DNA of 59,293 nt from an uncultured Clostridium sp. (GCF_934754925.1 NZ_CAKVJA010000013.1:1-59293); one strand, 5' to 3'; positions 8,146 to 16,463 are shown, counted from the stretch's first letter. Numbers and translations: made by a program. Notes: generated by a model from the sequence alone, not told the origin.

Positions 8146-8210
8146 TAATTAATTTTGAAAATTAACTAGATTAACATATAGATCTAACAAGTAATACAGG
8201 AGGTGCGGTT

Positions 8211-8753
8211 ATGTCAAGAGTAGGTAGATTACCAATAGCTATCCCTGCTGGTGTTACAGTAACAGTTGCTGAAGGTAACGTTGTTACTGTAAAGGGACCT
8301 AAAGGGCAATTAGTTAAGGCTATGGACAAAGACATGAATATAGCAGTTGAAGACAACCAAGTTGTTGTTACAAGACCTAGTGACGTTAAAGAGCACAGAG
8401 CTCTTCACGGTTTAACTAGAGCATTAATCAACAACATGATCATAGGAGTTGAAAAGGGATACCAAAAGACTCTAGAATTAATCGGTGTTGGTTACAGAGC
8501 TCAATTACAAGGAAAGAAACTTGTAATGAACTTAGGATATTCACACCCAGTTGAAATAGAACCAGCTGAAGGAATTACTTTCGAAACTCCAGCAGCTACA
8601 AAGGTAGTTGTATCAGGAATCGATAAGCAATTAGTTGGTGCTGCTGCTGCTGATATCAGAAAGTGGAGAAAACCTGAACCATATAAGGGTAAAGGAATTA
8701 AGTTCGAAGGCGAAGTTATCAGACGTAAAGAAGGTAAAACTGGTAAGAAATAA
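8211..8753 (+). CDS. rplF: 50S ribosomal protein L6
   Basis: Encodes 180 residues with two similar alpha/beta domains. L6 sits near the sarcin-ricin loop and factor-binding site. The MSRVGRLPI start and the C-terminal KPEPYKGKGIKFEGEVIRRKEGK motif are conserved. The 65-bp gap after rpsH includes the SD CAGGAGGTG. Confidence 0.97.
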   Translation: MSRVGRLPIAIPAGVTVTVAEGNVVTVKGPKGQLVKAMDKDMNIAVEDNQVVVTRPSDVKEHRALHGLTRALINNMIIGVEKGYQKTLELIGVGYRAQLQGKKLVMNLGYSHPVEIEPAEGITFETPAATKVVVSGIDKQLVGAAAADIRKWRKPEPYKGKGIKFEGEVIRRKEGKTGKK

Positions 8754-8772
8754 TTAGGAAGGAGTGAACCTT

Positions 8773-9135
8773 ATGTTCAAGAAGGCAGACAAAAAGGCAA
8801 ATAGAGCAAAGCGTCACCTTAGAGTACGTAAGAAAATTTCTGGTACTCCTGAAAGACCAAGACTTTCAGTTTACAGAAGTGAAAAAAATATATATGCTCA
8901 AATCATAGATGATATAAATGCTGTTACTTTAGTATCTGCTTCAACATTAGATAAAGATGTTGACGTTAAAGTAGGCGGAAACAAAGAAGCTGCTAGACTA
9001 GTTGGTGAACTAGTTGCTAAGAGAGCTTTAGATAAAGGTATTACTGAAGTTGTATTTGACAGAGGTGGATACGTATATCACGGAAGAGTTCAAACATTAG
9101 CAGAAAGCGCTAGAGAAGCAGGCTTAAAATTCTAA
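8773..9135 (+). CDS. rplR: 50S ribosomal protein L18
   Basis: Encodes 120 residues. L18 delivers 5S rRNA to the large subunit together with L5. The start is the ATG of MFKKADKKANRAKRH, preceded by AGGAAGGAG; the in-frame GTG at 8764 lies within that SD and is rejected. The GTPERPRLSVYRS motif and the C-terminal GGYVYHGRVQTLAESAREAGL are typical. Confidence 0.97.
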   Translation: MFKKADKKANRAKRHLRVRKKISGTPERPRLSVYRSEKNIYAQIIDDINAVTLVSASTLDKDVDVKVGGNKEAARLVGELVAKRALDKGITEVVFDRGGYVYHGRVQTLAESAREAGLKF

Positions 9136-9155
9136 TCATACAAGGAGGGAAATCA

Positions 9156-9653
9156 ATGAGAATCGATCCTAGCACACTAGACCTTAAGGAAAAGGTTGTT
9201 TTTATAAACAGAGTTACTAAGGTTGTTAAGGGTGGTAGAAACTTCAGATTCAGCGCTTTAGTTGTTGTTGGTGATGAGAACGGACACGTAGGCGTAGGAA
9301 TGGGTAAGTCAATCGAAATCCCAGAAGCAATTAAAAAAGGTATCGAAGACGCTAAGAAAAACATGGTTAGCGTTGCTATAGTTGGAACAACAGTTCCTCA
9401 CGAAATATATGGTAAGTTTGGAACTGGTAAAGTTTTAATCATGCCAGCTAAAGAAGGTACAGGAGTTATCGCTGGTGGACCAGCAAGAGCTGTACTTGAA
9501 TTAGCAGGATTAAAGGACGTTAGAGCTAAGTCTTTAGGTTCAAACAATCCAAGAAACATGGTAAATGCTACAATTAACGGTTTAGCAAGCTTAAGAACAG
9601 CTGAAGAGATAGCTAAGTTAAGAGGCAAAACTGTAGAAGAAATATTAGGTTAG
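9156..9653 (+). CDS. rpsE: 30S ribosomal protein S5
   Basis: Encodes 165 residues. S5 has an N-terminal double-stranded RNA-binding domain (KVVFINRVTKVVKGGRNFRFSA region) and a C-terminal domain (VELAGLKDVRAKSLGSNNPRN region), and affects decoding accuracy with S4. The SD CAAGGAGGG precedes the ATG. The stop is 12 bp before rpmD. Confidence 0.97.
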   Translation: MRIDPSTLDLKEKVVFINRVTKVVKGGRNFRFSALVVVGDENGHVGVGMGKSIEIPEAIKKGIEDAKKNMVSVAIVGTTVPHEIYGKFGTGKVLIMPAKEGTGVIAGGPARAVLELAGLKDVRAKSLGSNNPRNMVNATINGLASLRTAEEIAKLRGKTVEEILG

Positions 9654-9665
9654 GAGGTATACGCA

Positions 9666-9845
9666 ATGGCAAAGATAAAGGTTACTTTAGTTAAAAGCTT
9701 AATAGGCAGAAAGAAAGACCATATCGCTACTGCAAATGCTCTTGGTCTAAGAAAGATTAACAAAACTGTAGAGCATGAGGATACTCCTCAAATCAGAGGT
9801 ATGATCAACAAAGTTGACTACTTATTAAAAGTAGAAGAAGTATAA
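9666..9845 (+). CDS. rpmD: 50S ribosomal protein L30
   Basis: A 59-residue reading frame lies between rpsE and rplO. The sequence MAKIKVTLVKSLIGRKKDH followed by TANALGLRKINK and MINKVDYLLKVEE matches L30, a small alpha/beta 50S protein. The SD TTAGGAGGT overlaps the end of rpsE. Length and order (S5-L30-L15) are standard. Confidence 0.96.
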   Translation: MAKIKVTLVKSLIGRKKDHIATANALGLRKINKTVEHEDTPQIRGMINKVDYLLKVEEV

Positions 9846-9867
9846 TAAAGAGGAGGTGCACTAAGAT

Positions 9868-10308
9868 ATGAAACTTCATGAATTAAAGCCAGCAGCTGGT
9901 AGCAAGAAAGCTCCTAAGAGAGTTGGTAGAGGTACTGGTTCAGGTTTAGGAAGAAACGCTGGTAAAGGTGAAAAAGGACAAAACGCTAGATCAGGCGGTG
10001 GAGTTAGACCAGGATTTGAAGGTGGTCAAATGCCATTATACAGAAGACTTCCTAAGAGAGGATTCACTAATATCTTCGCTAAGAAAATTGTTTCTATCAA
10101 TGTTGATAGATTAAACATATTCGAAAACGGAACAGTAGTAACTCCAGAATTATTACTTGAAACAAGAGTAATATCTAAAGTTTTAGACGGAGTTAAGATA
10201 TTAGGAAACGGAACATTAGAAAAGAGCCTAACTGTACAAGGATGCAAGATGTCTAAGTCAGCGGCTGAAAAGATAGAAGCAGCTGGAGGAAAAGTTGAGG
10301 TGATATAA
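9868..10308 (+). CDS. rplO: 50S ribosomal protein L15
   Basis: Encodes 146 residues. L15 is a late 50S assembly protein with a glycine/arginine-rich N-terminal extension (KRVGRGTGSGLGRNAGKG) that penetrates 23S rRNA. The C-terminal domain ends SAAEKIEAAGGKVEVI. The SD AGAGGAGGTG precedes the ATG. secY begins one base after its stop codon, so the pair is coupled. Confidence 0.97.
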   Translation: MKLHELKPAAGSKKAPKRVGRGTGSGLGRNAGKGEKGQNARSGGGVRPGFEGGQMPLYRRLPKRGFTNIFAKKIVSINVDRLNIFENGTVVTPELLLETRVISKVLDGVKILGNGTLEKSLTVQGCKMSKSAAEKIEAAGGKVEVI

Positions 10309-10309
10309 T

Positions 10310-11587
10310 ATGCTATCAACCCTACGTAATGCCTGGAAGGTTCCGGAACTAAGAAAAAGATTTTTATGGACGATATTTTTAGTAGCAATTTTCAGGATAG
10401 GAATACATATTCCGGTTCCTGGAATTGATACTAGTTATTTAAGCTCAATGACTAACTCTGATGGGTTACTTGGGTTTTACAACTTAATATCAGGAGGGGC
10501 TTTAAGTAAATTTAGTATATTTGCATTAAGTGTTTCACCTTATATTAATGCATCAATCATAGTGCAATTATTAACAATTGCAATTCCATCTTTAGAACAA
10601 CTTTCTAAAGAAGGGGAAGAAGGTAGAAAGAAAATTCAATCTATTACAAGATATGCTTCTATAGCAATAGGATTTGTATTAGCAATAGGAATTTACTCAA
10701 TGATTGCAGCACAAGGTGCGGCAAGTGGATTAGGAACAGCTGAAAAGACTGTAGTACTAATTTCATTAGTTGTAGGATCTACTTTCTGTATGTGGCTTGG
10801 TGACCAAATAACTCAAAAAGGATTTGGAAATGGAGTTTCAATATTAATATTCGTTAATATAGTATCTCAATTACCTACAACTTTAATGTCATTATTTACA
10901 TTAAAAGAAGCAGGTGAAATTTCTATAATAGAAATAGTATTATTCTTAATTGGTGCGTTAGCACTATTAGCAGTTACAATTTACTTCTCATTAGCAGAGA
11001 GAAGAGTGCCAATCCAGTATGCTGGTAAGGCTGTAGGTGCTAAGGTTATGAAAGGTCAATCTACTCATATACCATTAAGTTTAATTGGATCAGCAGTTAT
11101 TGCAATAATATTTGCAATGTCTGTAATGATGTTCCCTGAAACAATAGCTAATTTCTTCCCAACTAAGGGATGGTCTAAATGGATATTAACAAATCCATAT
11201 AGTATTTTTAACAAAAGTACATGGATGTATCCAGTTTGTTATGCAGTATTAACGGTATTCTTTACTTGGTTCTATACTCAAATAACATTTAAACCAGATG
11301 AAATGGCAGAAAATCTTCATAAGTCTGCAGGCTTTGTACCAGGTGTAAGACCAGGTGAAGCTACAGAGAAGTATTTTGAAAAAGTACTTACAAAAGTATC
11401 TTTAATCGGGGGAATATTTGCAGCATTACTAGCTGTTACTCCAATATTAATTAGTAATTATACAGATTTAAGTGGAATTCAATTTGGTGGAACGTCATTA
11501 TTAATATTAATTGGAGTTGGTTTAGATTTTTCTAGACAATTAGATTCACAATTAGTTATGAGACACTATCAAGGATTCTTAAAATAG
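10310..11587 (+). CDS. secY: Protein translocase subunit SecY
   Basis: Encodes 425 residues with ten predicted membrane segments. SecY is the channel of the SecYEG translocon in the inner membrane. Visible features are the amphipathic N-terminal helix (LRNAWKVPELRKR), the plug region after TM1 (GIHIPVPGIDT), and the cytoplasmic loops with ERRVPIQYAGKA and FKPDEMAENLHKSAGFVPGVRPG. Its start is 1 nt after rplO, and its SD GAGGTGAT lies in the rplO end. It is cotranscribed with adk and map. Confidence 0.97.
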   Translation: MLSTLRNAWKVPELRKRFLWTIFLVAIFRIGIHIPVPGIDTSYLSSMTNSDGLLGFYNLISGGALSKFSIFALSVSPYINASIIVQLLTIAIPSLEQLSKEGEEGRKKIQSITRYASIAIGFVLAIGIYSMIAAQGAASGLGTAEKTVVLISLVVGSTFCMWLGDQITQKGFGNGVSILIFVNIVSQLPTTLMSLFTLKEAGEISIIEIVLFLIGALALLAVTIYFSLAERRVPIQYAGKAVGAKVMKGQSTHIPLSLIGSAVIAIIFAMSVMMFPETIANFFPTKGWSKWILTNPYSIFNKSTWMYPVCYAVLTVFFTWFYTQITFKPDEMAENLHKSAGFVPGVRPGEATEKYFEKVLTKVSLIGGIFAALLAVTPILISNYTDLSGIQFGGTSLLILIGVGLDFSRQLDSQLVMRHYQGFLK

Positions 11588-11610
11588 ATTTTATAATGGA
11601 GATGATGCCC

Positions 11611-12261
11611 GTGAAGATAGTATTATTAGGTCCTCCTGGGGCTGGAAAAGGAACACAGGCAAAATCAATTAGTAATAGATACTCTATACCACATATTTCT
11701 ACTGGGGATATCTTTAGAAAGAATATTTCAGAAGAAACCCCTTTAGGAATAGAAGCTAAGCAATATATTGATAATGGTCAATTAGTGCCAGATGAAGTAA
11801 CTATTAATATGGTTAAAGATAGACTAACATGGGAAGACTGTAAAAATGGTTATCTATTAGATGGATTCCCAAGAACTGTTGCTCAAGCTGAAGCTCTACA
11901 AGAGTTTTTAGATTCAAGAAATGAAAGCTTAGATACAGCTTTATGTATCGAAGTACCTAGCAGTTTCATACTTGAAAGAATGACAGGAAGAAGAGTTTGT
12001 TTATCATGTGGAGCTAGTTATCATATCAAATTTAATCCACCAGCTGTTGATGGAGTTTGTGATGTTTGTGGTGATAACATTATCCAAAGAAAAGATGATG
12101 TTGAAGAAACAGTAAAAGAGAGACTAGATGTCTATGAAAGACAAACACAACCACTGATTGATTTTTATAAAGAGAAAAACTTACTTTCCACAGTAGATGG
12201 AACAAAAGCTATTAATGAAGTATTCGAAGGTATCTGTAATATATTAGGGAGTGCAAACTAA
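11611..12261 (+). CDS. adk: Adenylate kinase
   Basis: Encodes 216 residues; catalyses ATP + AMP = 2 ADP. The P-loop GPPGAGKGTQ is at residues 7-16, followed by the AMP-binding DGFPRT segment. The long lid domain carries a zinc site with cysteine pairs CLSC and CDVC, as in Gram-positive enzymes. The GTG at 11611 is chosen because GGAG (11598-11601) is 9 nt upstream and the product begins MKIVLLG; an ATG-led extension from 11596 would overlap the SD. Confidence 0.96.
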   Translation: MKIVLLGPPGAGKGTQAKSISNRYSIPHISTGDIFRKNISEETPLGIEAKQYIDNGQLVPDEVTINMVKDRLTWEDCKNGYLLDGFPRTVAQAEALQEFLDSRNESLDTALCIEVPSSFILERMTGRRVCLSCGASYHIKFNPPAVDGVCDVCGDNIIQRKDDVEETVKERLDVYERQTQPLIDFYKEKNLLSTVDGTKAINEVFEGICNILGSAN

Positions 12262-13010
12262 TGATTATTATCAAAAATGATAAAGAAATCGACCTAATGA
12301 GAATTGCAGGAAGAATTGTAGCAGAAACTCTACTACTTGTTGAAAAAAAAGTTAAACCAGGGATAACTACTGCTGAATTAGATAGGATAGCAGAAGAATT
12401 TATAACTAAGCATGGGGCAATACCTTCATTTAAAGGGCTCTATGGATTTCCTGCTTCACTATGTATATCTGTTAATGAGCAAGTAGTTCATGGAATACCA
12501 GGAGGGTATGTATTAAAAGAGGGAGATATAGTTAGTGTAGATTGTGGAGCGAATATTAATGGATTCCACGGTGATGCAGCAAGAACATTTGCTGTAGGTA
12601 ATATTTCAGACGAAGCAAATAAACTTATAAAAGTTACTGAAGAATCTTTCTTTAAAGGTTTGGAGTTTGCTAAAGTAGGAAATAGACTAACTGATATTTC
12701 ACATGAAATACAACGCTATGTTGAGGCTTCAGGTTTCTCAGTTGTAAGAGATTTCGTAGGTCACGGGATAGGAAAAAGTGTCCATGAGGATCCGGAAATT
12801 CCTAACTTCGGAAGACCAGGCCGAGGTCCAAAATTAGTTGCTGGTATGACTTTAGCTATAGAACCTATGGTTAATATGGGAACATATAGAGTAGCTACTT
12901 TAGGTGATGATTGGACAGTAGTCTCAGCAGATAAGAGTCTTTCGGCTCACTATGAAAACACTGTTGTAATTTTACCAGATGGACCAGAGATATTAACACT
13001 GATTAAATAA
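12261..13010 (+). CDS. map: Type I methionine aminopeptidase
   Basis: Encodes 249 residues; removes the initiator methionine from nascent proteins. The metal ligands of the pita-bread fold are visible: SVDCGANINGFHGDAART (two Asp), GHGIGKSVHE (His), AIEPM (Glu) and the C-terminal HYENTVVI (Glu). The start ATG shares one base with the adk stop. The Firmicute order secY-adk-map-infA is preserved. Confidence 0.96.
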   Translation: MIIIKNDKEIDLMRIAGRIVAETLLLVEKKVKPGITTAELDRIAEEFITKHGAIPSFKGLYGFPASLCISVNEQVVHGIPGGYVLKEGDIVSVDCGANINGFHGDAARTFAVGNISDEANKLIKVTEESFFKGLEFAKVGNRLTDISHEIQRYVEASGFSVVRDFVGHGIGKSVHEDPEIPNFGRPGRGPKLVAGMTLAIEPMVNMGTYRVATLGDDWTVVSADKSLSAHYENTVVILPDGPEILTLIK

Positions 13011-13093
13011 GTGTTGCTTAGTTATAAATTCGCATGATACCAAAAGGTGGCTTGTAGATTTATGGCTAAGGTAATCATCGAGGTGAAAGAAAT

Positions 13094-13375
13094 TTGCAAA
13101 ACAATGACTTAATTGGGAAAATTGTTCTTTCAAAATGCGGAAGAGATAAAGATCATTATTACGTTATTGTTGATAAAGTTGATGATGATTATTACCTTCT
13201 AAGTAATGGAAGTAATAAGACAATTCAGATGCCTAAGAAGAAAAAGATAAAACATTTTATTGTTTTAGAAAATGTAGATGATGAGATTAAAGCATCACTT
13301 ATATTAAAGGATAAAGGTACTGATTTAAAAATAAAAAGATTTCTAAAACTAAAAGGCATTGTTAAGGAGGGTTGA
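13094..13375 (+). CDS. KOW-domain RNA-binding protein
   Basis: Encodes 93 residues from a TTG start, 6 nt after GAGGTGAA. The N-terminal part (residues 6-55; IGKIVLSKCGRDKDHYYVIVD) resembles the KOW/L14e-type beta-barrel found in small Firmicute proteins encoded between map and infA. The C-terminal half is lysine-rich, suiting RNA contact. Its exact role is unknown; its location implies a link to ribosome assembly or translation. It ends 7 bp before the infA start. Confidence 0.85.
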   Translation: MQNNDLIGKIVLSKCGRDKDHYYVIVDKVDDDYYLLSNGSNKTIQMPKKKKIKHFIVLENVDDEIKASLILKDKGTDLKIKRFLKLKGIVKEG

Positions 13376-13382
13376 TTACCTT

Positions 13383-13601
13383 ATGTCAAAAGATGATGTA
13401 ATAGAAATGCAAGGTGTAGTCTTAGAGGCTTTACCAAATGCAATGTTTCAAGTTGAGTTAGAAAGTGGTCATAAAATTTTAGCTCACATATCAGGAAAAT
13501 TAAGAATGAACTTCATAAGAATTCTACCTGGAGATAAGGTTACTATAGAACTTTCTCCATATGACCTAACAAGAGGAAGAATTACTTGGAGAGCAAAATA
13601 A
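13383..13601 (+). CDS. infA: Translation initiation factor IF-1
   Basis: Encodes 72 residues, exactly the family length, forming an OB fold that occupies the ribosomal A site during initiation. The MSKDDVIEMQGVVLEALPNAMF start and the GKLRMNFIRILPGDKV motif are conserved. The SD AAGGAGG (13364-13370) is 12 nt upstream, somewhat long. An in-frame extension to 13359 would overlap the SD and the preceding gene. Confidence 0.96.
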   Translation: MSKDDVIEMQGVVLEALPNAMFQVELESGHKILAHISGKLRMNFIRILPGDKVTIELSPYDLTRGRITWRAK

Positions 13602-13641
13602 GCTAAAAAGTTTACCATAAATTACACAAGGAGGGTTAGCG

Positions 13642-13755
13642 ATGAAAGTAAGACCATCAGTTAAGCCTATTTGCGAAAAGTGCAAGATTATAAGAAGAAA
13701 AGGAAGAGTAATGGTAATCTGTGAAAATCCTAAGCACAAGCAAAAACAAGGCTAA
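13642..13755 (+). CDS. rpmJ: 50S ribosomal protein L36 (zinc-binding)
   Basis: A 37-residue reading frame, MKVRPSVKPICEKCKIIRR followed by a VMVICENPKHKQ end, preceded by AAGGAGGG. The CEKC...C...H residues form the zinc site of the C+ form. L36 is the smallest bacterial ribosomal protein and joins 50S domains late in assembly. It ends the spc-type segment before the next promoter. Confidence 0.96.
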   Translation: MKVRPSVKPICEKCKIIRRKGRVMVICENPKHKQKQG

Positions 13756-13798
13756 TATAATTTCATATTAGGCAGAATAATTTACAAATATTAATATG

Positions 13799-13827
13799 TT
13801 GACTTTTTTTTGAAAGTTCAATATTAT
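13799..13827 (+). promoter_or_regulatory. Promoter of the alpha operon (rpsM)
   Basis: TTGACT (13799-13804) and TATTAT (13822-13827) are spaced 17 bp apart, 44 bp after rpmJ. It gives a leader of about 135 nt before rpsM. No terminator is seen between rpmJ and this promoter, so readthrough from upstream probably adds to it. Confidence 0.75.
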
Positions 13828-13833
13828 TATATA

Positions 13834-13969
13834 GGCGTTTAAATCAGCTTATTAATTTTAGGTACGGCTGACGATAGTTTTTTTAAACTATCGACCTAAG
13901 ATTTTAATATAAATTTACCAAAAGCAAAAATAAAAAATTGCATTTCAATAAACAGGAGGTGTAAGTTCA
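13834..13969 (+). promoter_or_regulatory. Structured leader RNA of the alpha operon
   Basis: A two-part helix dominates the leader: TTAGGT (13858-13863) with ACCTAA (13894-13899), and CGATAGTTT (13872-13880) with AAACTATCG (13885-13893) closing a TTTT loop. An asymmetric 8-nt bulge (ACGGCTGA, 13864-13871) interrupts only the 5' side. A large one-sided bulge between two helices is typical of a ribosomal-protein binding site. S4, the known alpha-operon regulator in E. coli, is encoded downstream here, so autoregulation by S4 is possible but unproven. Confidence 0.55.
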
Positions 13970-14338
13970 ATGGCAAGAATATCAGGAGTTGACCTACCAA
14001 AGGAAAAAAGAGTTGAAATAGGTCTAACATATATATACGGAGTTGGTTTATCTACTTCTCAAAAGATATTAGCTACTACTGGAATTAACCCAGATACTAG
14101 AATTAAGGATCTTACTGAGGATGAAGTAAATGAAATCAGAAACTATGTAAACAAGAACTTAATGGTTGAAGGTGACTTAAGAAGAGATGTTGCTTTAAAC
14201 ATTAAGAGATTAGTTGAAATAGGTTGTTACAGAGGAATAAGACATAGAAAAGGTCTTCCAGTTAGAGGACAAAAAACTAAGACTAACGCTAGAACTAGAA
14301 AAGGTCCTAAGAAGACTATCGCAAATAAGAAGAAGTAG
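13970..14338 (+). CDS. rpsM: 30S ribosomal protein S13
   Basis: Encodes 122 residues. S13 forms intersubunit bridges from the 30S head and touches P-site tRNA through its basic C-terminal tail, seen as RGQKTKTNARTRKGPKKT. The MARISGVDLPKEKR start and the CYRGIRHRKGLPVRGQ motif are standard. The SD AACAGGAGGTG precedes the ATG. It is the first gene of the alpha cluster. Confidence 0.97.
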   Translation: MARISGVDLPKEKRVEIGLTYIYGVGLSTSQKILATTGINPDTRIKDLTEDEVNEIRNYVNKNLMVEGDLRRDVALNIKRLVEIGCYRGIRHRKGLPVRGQKTKTNARTRKGPKKTIANKKK

Positions 14339-14353
14339 TGAGGAGGGATTTCG

Positions 14354-14749
14354 ATGGCTCAAAAAGTCAAAAAGACTACTAGAAGAAGAAAAGAAAGAAA
14401 GAATGTTGAGCATGGTGCTGCACACATCCAATCAACTTTCAATAACTCAATAGTTACTTTAACTGATGCGGCTGGAAATGCTTTATCATGGTCAAGTGCT
14501 GGAGCTTTAGGTTTCAGAGGTTCAAGAAAGAGCACTCCATTTGCATCTCAAATGGCAGCAGAAACTGCAGCTAAAGCAGCTATGGAACACGGTTTAAAGA
14601 GTATAGAAGTATACGTTAAAGGACCAGGTGCTGGTAGAGAAGCAGCTATAAGATCATTACAAGCTGCAGGTTTAGAAGTAACTCTAATTAAAGACGTTAC
14701 TCCAATTCCACACAACGGATGTAGACCACCGAAGAGAAGAAGAGTCTAA
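14354..14749 (+). CDS. rpsK: 30S ribosomal protein S11
   Basis: Encodes 131 residues. S11 lies on the 30S platform near the mRNA exit and Shine-Dalgarno helix. Conserved features are AHIQSTFNNSIVTLTD, the GFRGSRKSTPFAAQ-like segment and the C-terminal PIPHNGCRPPKRRRV. The SD TGAGGAGGG lies just after the rpsM stop. Coupled expression with rpsM and rpsD is likely. Confidence 0.97.
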   Translation: MAQKVKKTTRRRKERKNVEHGAAHIQSTFNNSIVTLTDAAGNALSWSSAGALGFRGSRKSTPFASQMAAETAAKAAMEHGLKSIEVYVKGPGAGREAAIRSLQAAGLEVTLIKDVTPIPHNGCRPPKRRRV

Positions 14750-14780
14750 TTATATTTAAATTCAACAGGAGGTGTAACGA

Positions 14781-15401
14781 ATGGCAAGATATACTGGAGC
14801 TACATGTAGATTATGTAGAAGAGAAGGTCAAAAGCTATTCCTTAAGGGAGATAGATGTTATACAGATAAATGTGCTTTCGTAAGAAGAAGCTATGCACCA
14901 GGACAACACGGAGCAGCTAAGAAAAAGTTATCTAACTACGGAGTACAATTAAGAGAAAAGCAAAAAGCTAGAAGAATATACGGTGTTTTAGAAGGTCAAT
15001 TCAGAACTTACTATGAAAAGGCTGACCACATGAAGGGAATCACTGGTGAAAACTTATTAATGTTACTAGAAATGAGATTAGATAACGTTGCGTACAGATT
15101 AGGATACGGTGCTTCAAGAAACGAAGCTAGACAATTAGTTACTCATGGTCATTTCTTAGTAAATGGTAAGAAAGTTGATATTCCATCATACAAGGTATCA
15201 GTTAACGATGTAATATCTGTTTGCGAAAAGAGCAGAGGAACTGAAAAGTTCAAGACTTTCGTAGAAAATCCAAAGACATTACCAAAATGGTTAGAAGCTA
15301 ACGTTGAAAACTATGAAGGTAAAGTAGTTGCTGCGCCAGCTAGAGAAGACATTGACGTACCAGTTAACGAAACTCTAATTGTCGAATTATACAGCAAATA
15401 A
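14781..15401 (+). CDS. rpsD: 30S ribosomal protein S4 (zinc-binding form)
   Basis: Encodes 206 residues. S4 begins 30S assembly by binding the 16S five-way junction. It is the C+ form: cysteines CRLC near residues 9-12 and a further pair (C26, C31 region; GDRCYTDKCAF) should bind zinc. An S4 RNA-binding domain (MRLDNVAYRLGYGASRNEARQLVTHGH) follows. In Bacillus rpsD stands alone; here it is in the alpha cluster, as in proteobacteria and many clostridia, so it may regulate rpsM expression. Confidence 0.96.
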   Translation: MARYTGATCRLCRREGQKLFLKGDRCYTDKCAFVRRSYAPGQHGAAKKKLSNYGVQLREKQKARRIYGVLEGQFRTYYEKADHMKGITGENLLMLLEMRLDNVAYRLGYGASRNEARQLVTHGHFLVNGKKVDIPSYKVSVNDVISVCEKSRGTEKFKTFVENPKTLPKWLEANVENYEGKVVAAPAREDIDVPVNETLIVELYSK

Positions 15402-15481
15402 TAAATTAATATTTTTAATATTAATTTATTATATTAGATTATTAAATGGAATCAGTTGCCCTCGTAATAAGGTTGCCATTT
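15399..15481 (+). other. Paired hairpins between rpsD and rpoA
   Basis: The first hairpin pairs TAAATTAATATT (15402-15413) with AATATTAATTTA (15417-15428) and can extend into the rpsD stop codon. No T-run follows. The second pairs AAATGG plus AATC (15445-15454) with GGTT, a bulged G and CCATTT (about 15471-15481), ending a few bases before the rpoA SD. They may set the relative yield of RNA polymerase alpha versus ribosomal proteins from one transcript; this is inference. Confidence 0.4.
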
Positions 15482-15503
15482 TATATACAAGGAGGGTTTG
15501 TAC

Positions 15504-16451
15504 ATGTTAGAAATAGAAAAGCCAATAATTGAGTGTATAGAATCAAATGAAGATGGTACATATGGTAAATATGTAGTTGAGCCATTAGAAAGAGGATATG
15601 GTATTACACTTGGAAATGCAATGAGAAGAATTCTTTTATCATCACTTCCAGGTGTAGCTACTACATCAATTAAAATTGATGGAGTACTTCATGAATTCTC
15701 AACTGTACAAGGTGTTAAAGAAGATGTTACTGAATTAATTCTTAACATTAAATCTTTAGCTCTTACAATGGAAGGCGAAGGTCCACAAACTATTTATATA
15801 GATGCTAAGGGACCAGGAGTTGTTACAGGTGCAGACATTAAGACTGATGGAAATGTTGAAGTTGTAAACAAAGATTTACACATAGCAACTCTTGATGAAA
15901 ATGGAAGACTGTATATGGAATTAACAGTTAATAGAGGAAGAGGATATGTTACTCAAAATAAAAATAAGAGTGATGCATTACCACTTTCAGCAATAGCTAT
16001 TGATTCTATATACACTCCAGTTAAGAGAGTTAACTTCACTGTTGACAATACAAGAGTTGGTCAAATCACTGATTATGACAAATTAACACTTGAAATTTGG
16101 ACTAATGGAACTATTAAAATAGATGAAGCTATAAGCTTATCTGCTAAGATTTTAATAGAGCACTTCAAATTATTCATGTCATTAGGCGTTGCGACTAATG
16201 ATGTTGAAATCATGATTGAAAAAGAAGAAGATAAAAAGGAAAAAGTCCTAGAAATGACTGTTGAAGAACTAGATCTTTCAGTTAGATCTTATAACTGCTT
16301 AAAGAGAGCTGGAATCAACACAGTTCAAGAACTTGCTGGTAAATCAATGGATGACATGATGAAGGTAAGAAATCTAGGAAAGAAATCCTTAGAAGAAGTT
16401 GAAAGAAAGCTTAAGGAATTAGGTTTAGCCTTAAAACTAAGCGACGAGTAG
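15504..16451 (+). CDS. rpoA: DNA-directed RNA polymerase subunit alpha
   Basis: Encodes 315 residues, the normal length. The N-terminal domain (dimerisation; GYGITLGNAMRRILLSSLPG motif) and the C-terminal domain (ELDLSVRSYNCLKRAGINTVQEL, which binds UP-element DNA and activators) are both complete. The ATG at 15504 follows AAGGAGGG; the frame upstream to 15498 adds only two residues and lacks a better SD. It lies in the usual alpha-operon position before rplQ. Confidence 0.97.
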   Translation: MLEIEKPIIECIESNEDGTYGKYVVEPLERGYGITLGNAMRRILLSSLPGVATTSIKIDGVLHEFSTVQGVKEDVTELILNIKSLALTMEGEGPQTIYIDAKGPGVVTGADIKTDGNVEVVNKDLHIATLDENGRLYMELTVNRGRGYVTQNKNKSDALPLSAIAIDSIYTPVKRVNFTVDNTRVGQITDYDKLTLEIWTNGTIKIDEAISLSAKILIEHFKLFMSLGVATNDVEIMIEKEEDKKEKVLEMTVEELDLSVRSYNCLKRAGINTVQELAGKSMDDMMKVRNLGKKSLEEVERKLKELGLALKLSDE

Positions 16452-16463
16452 GGAGGTAAATCC

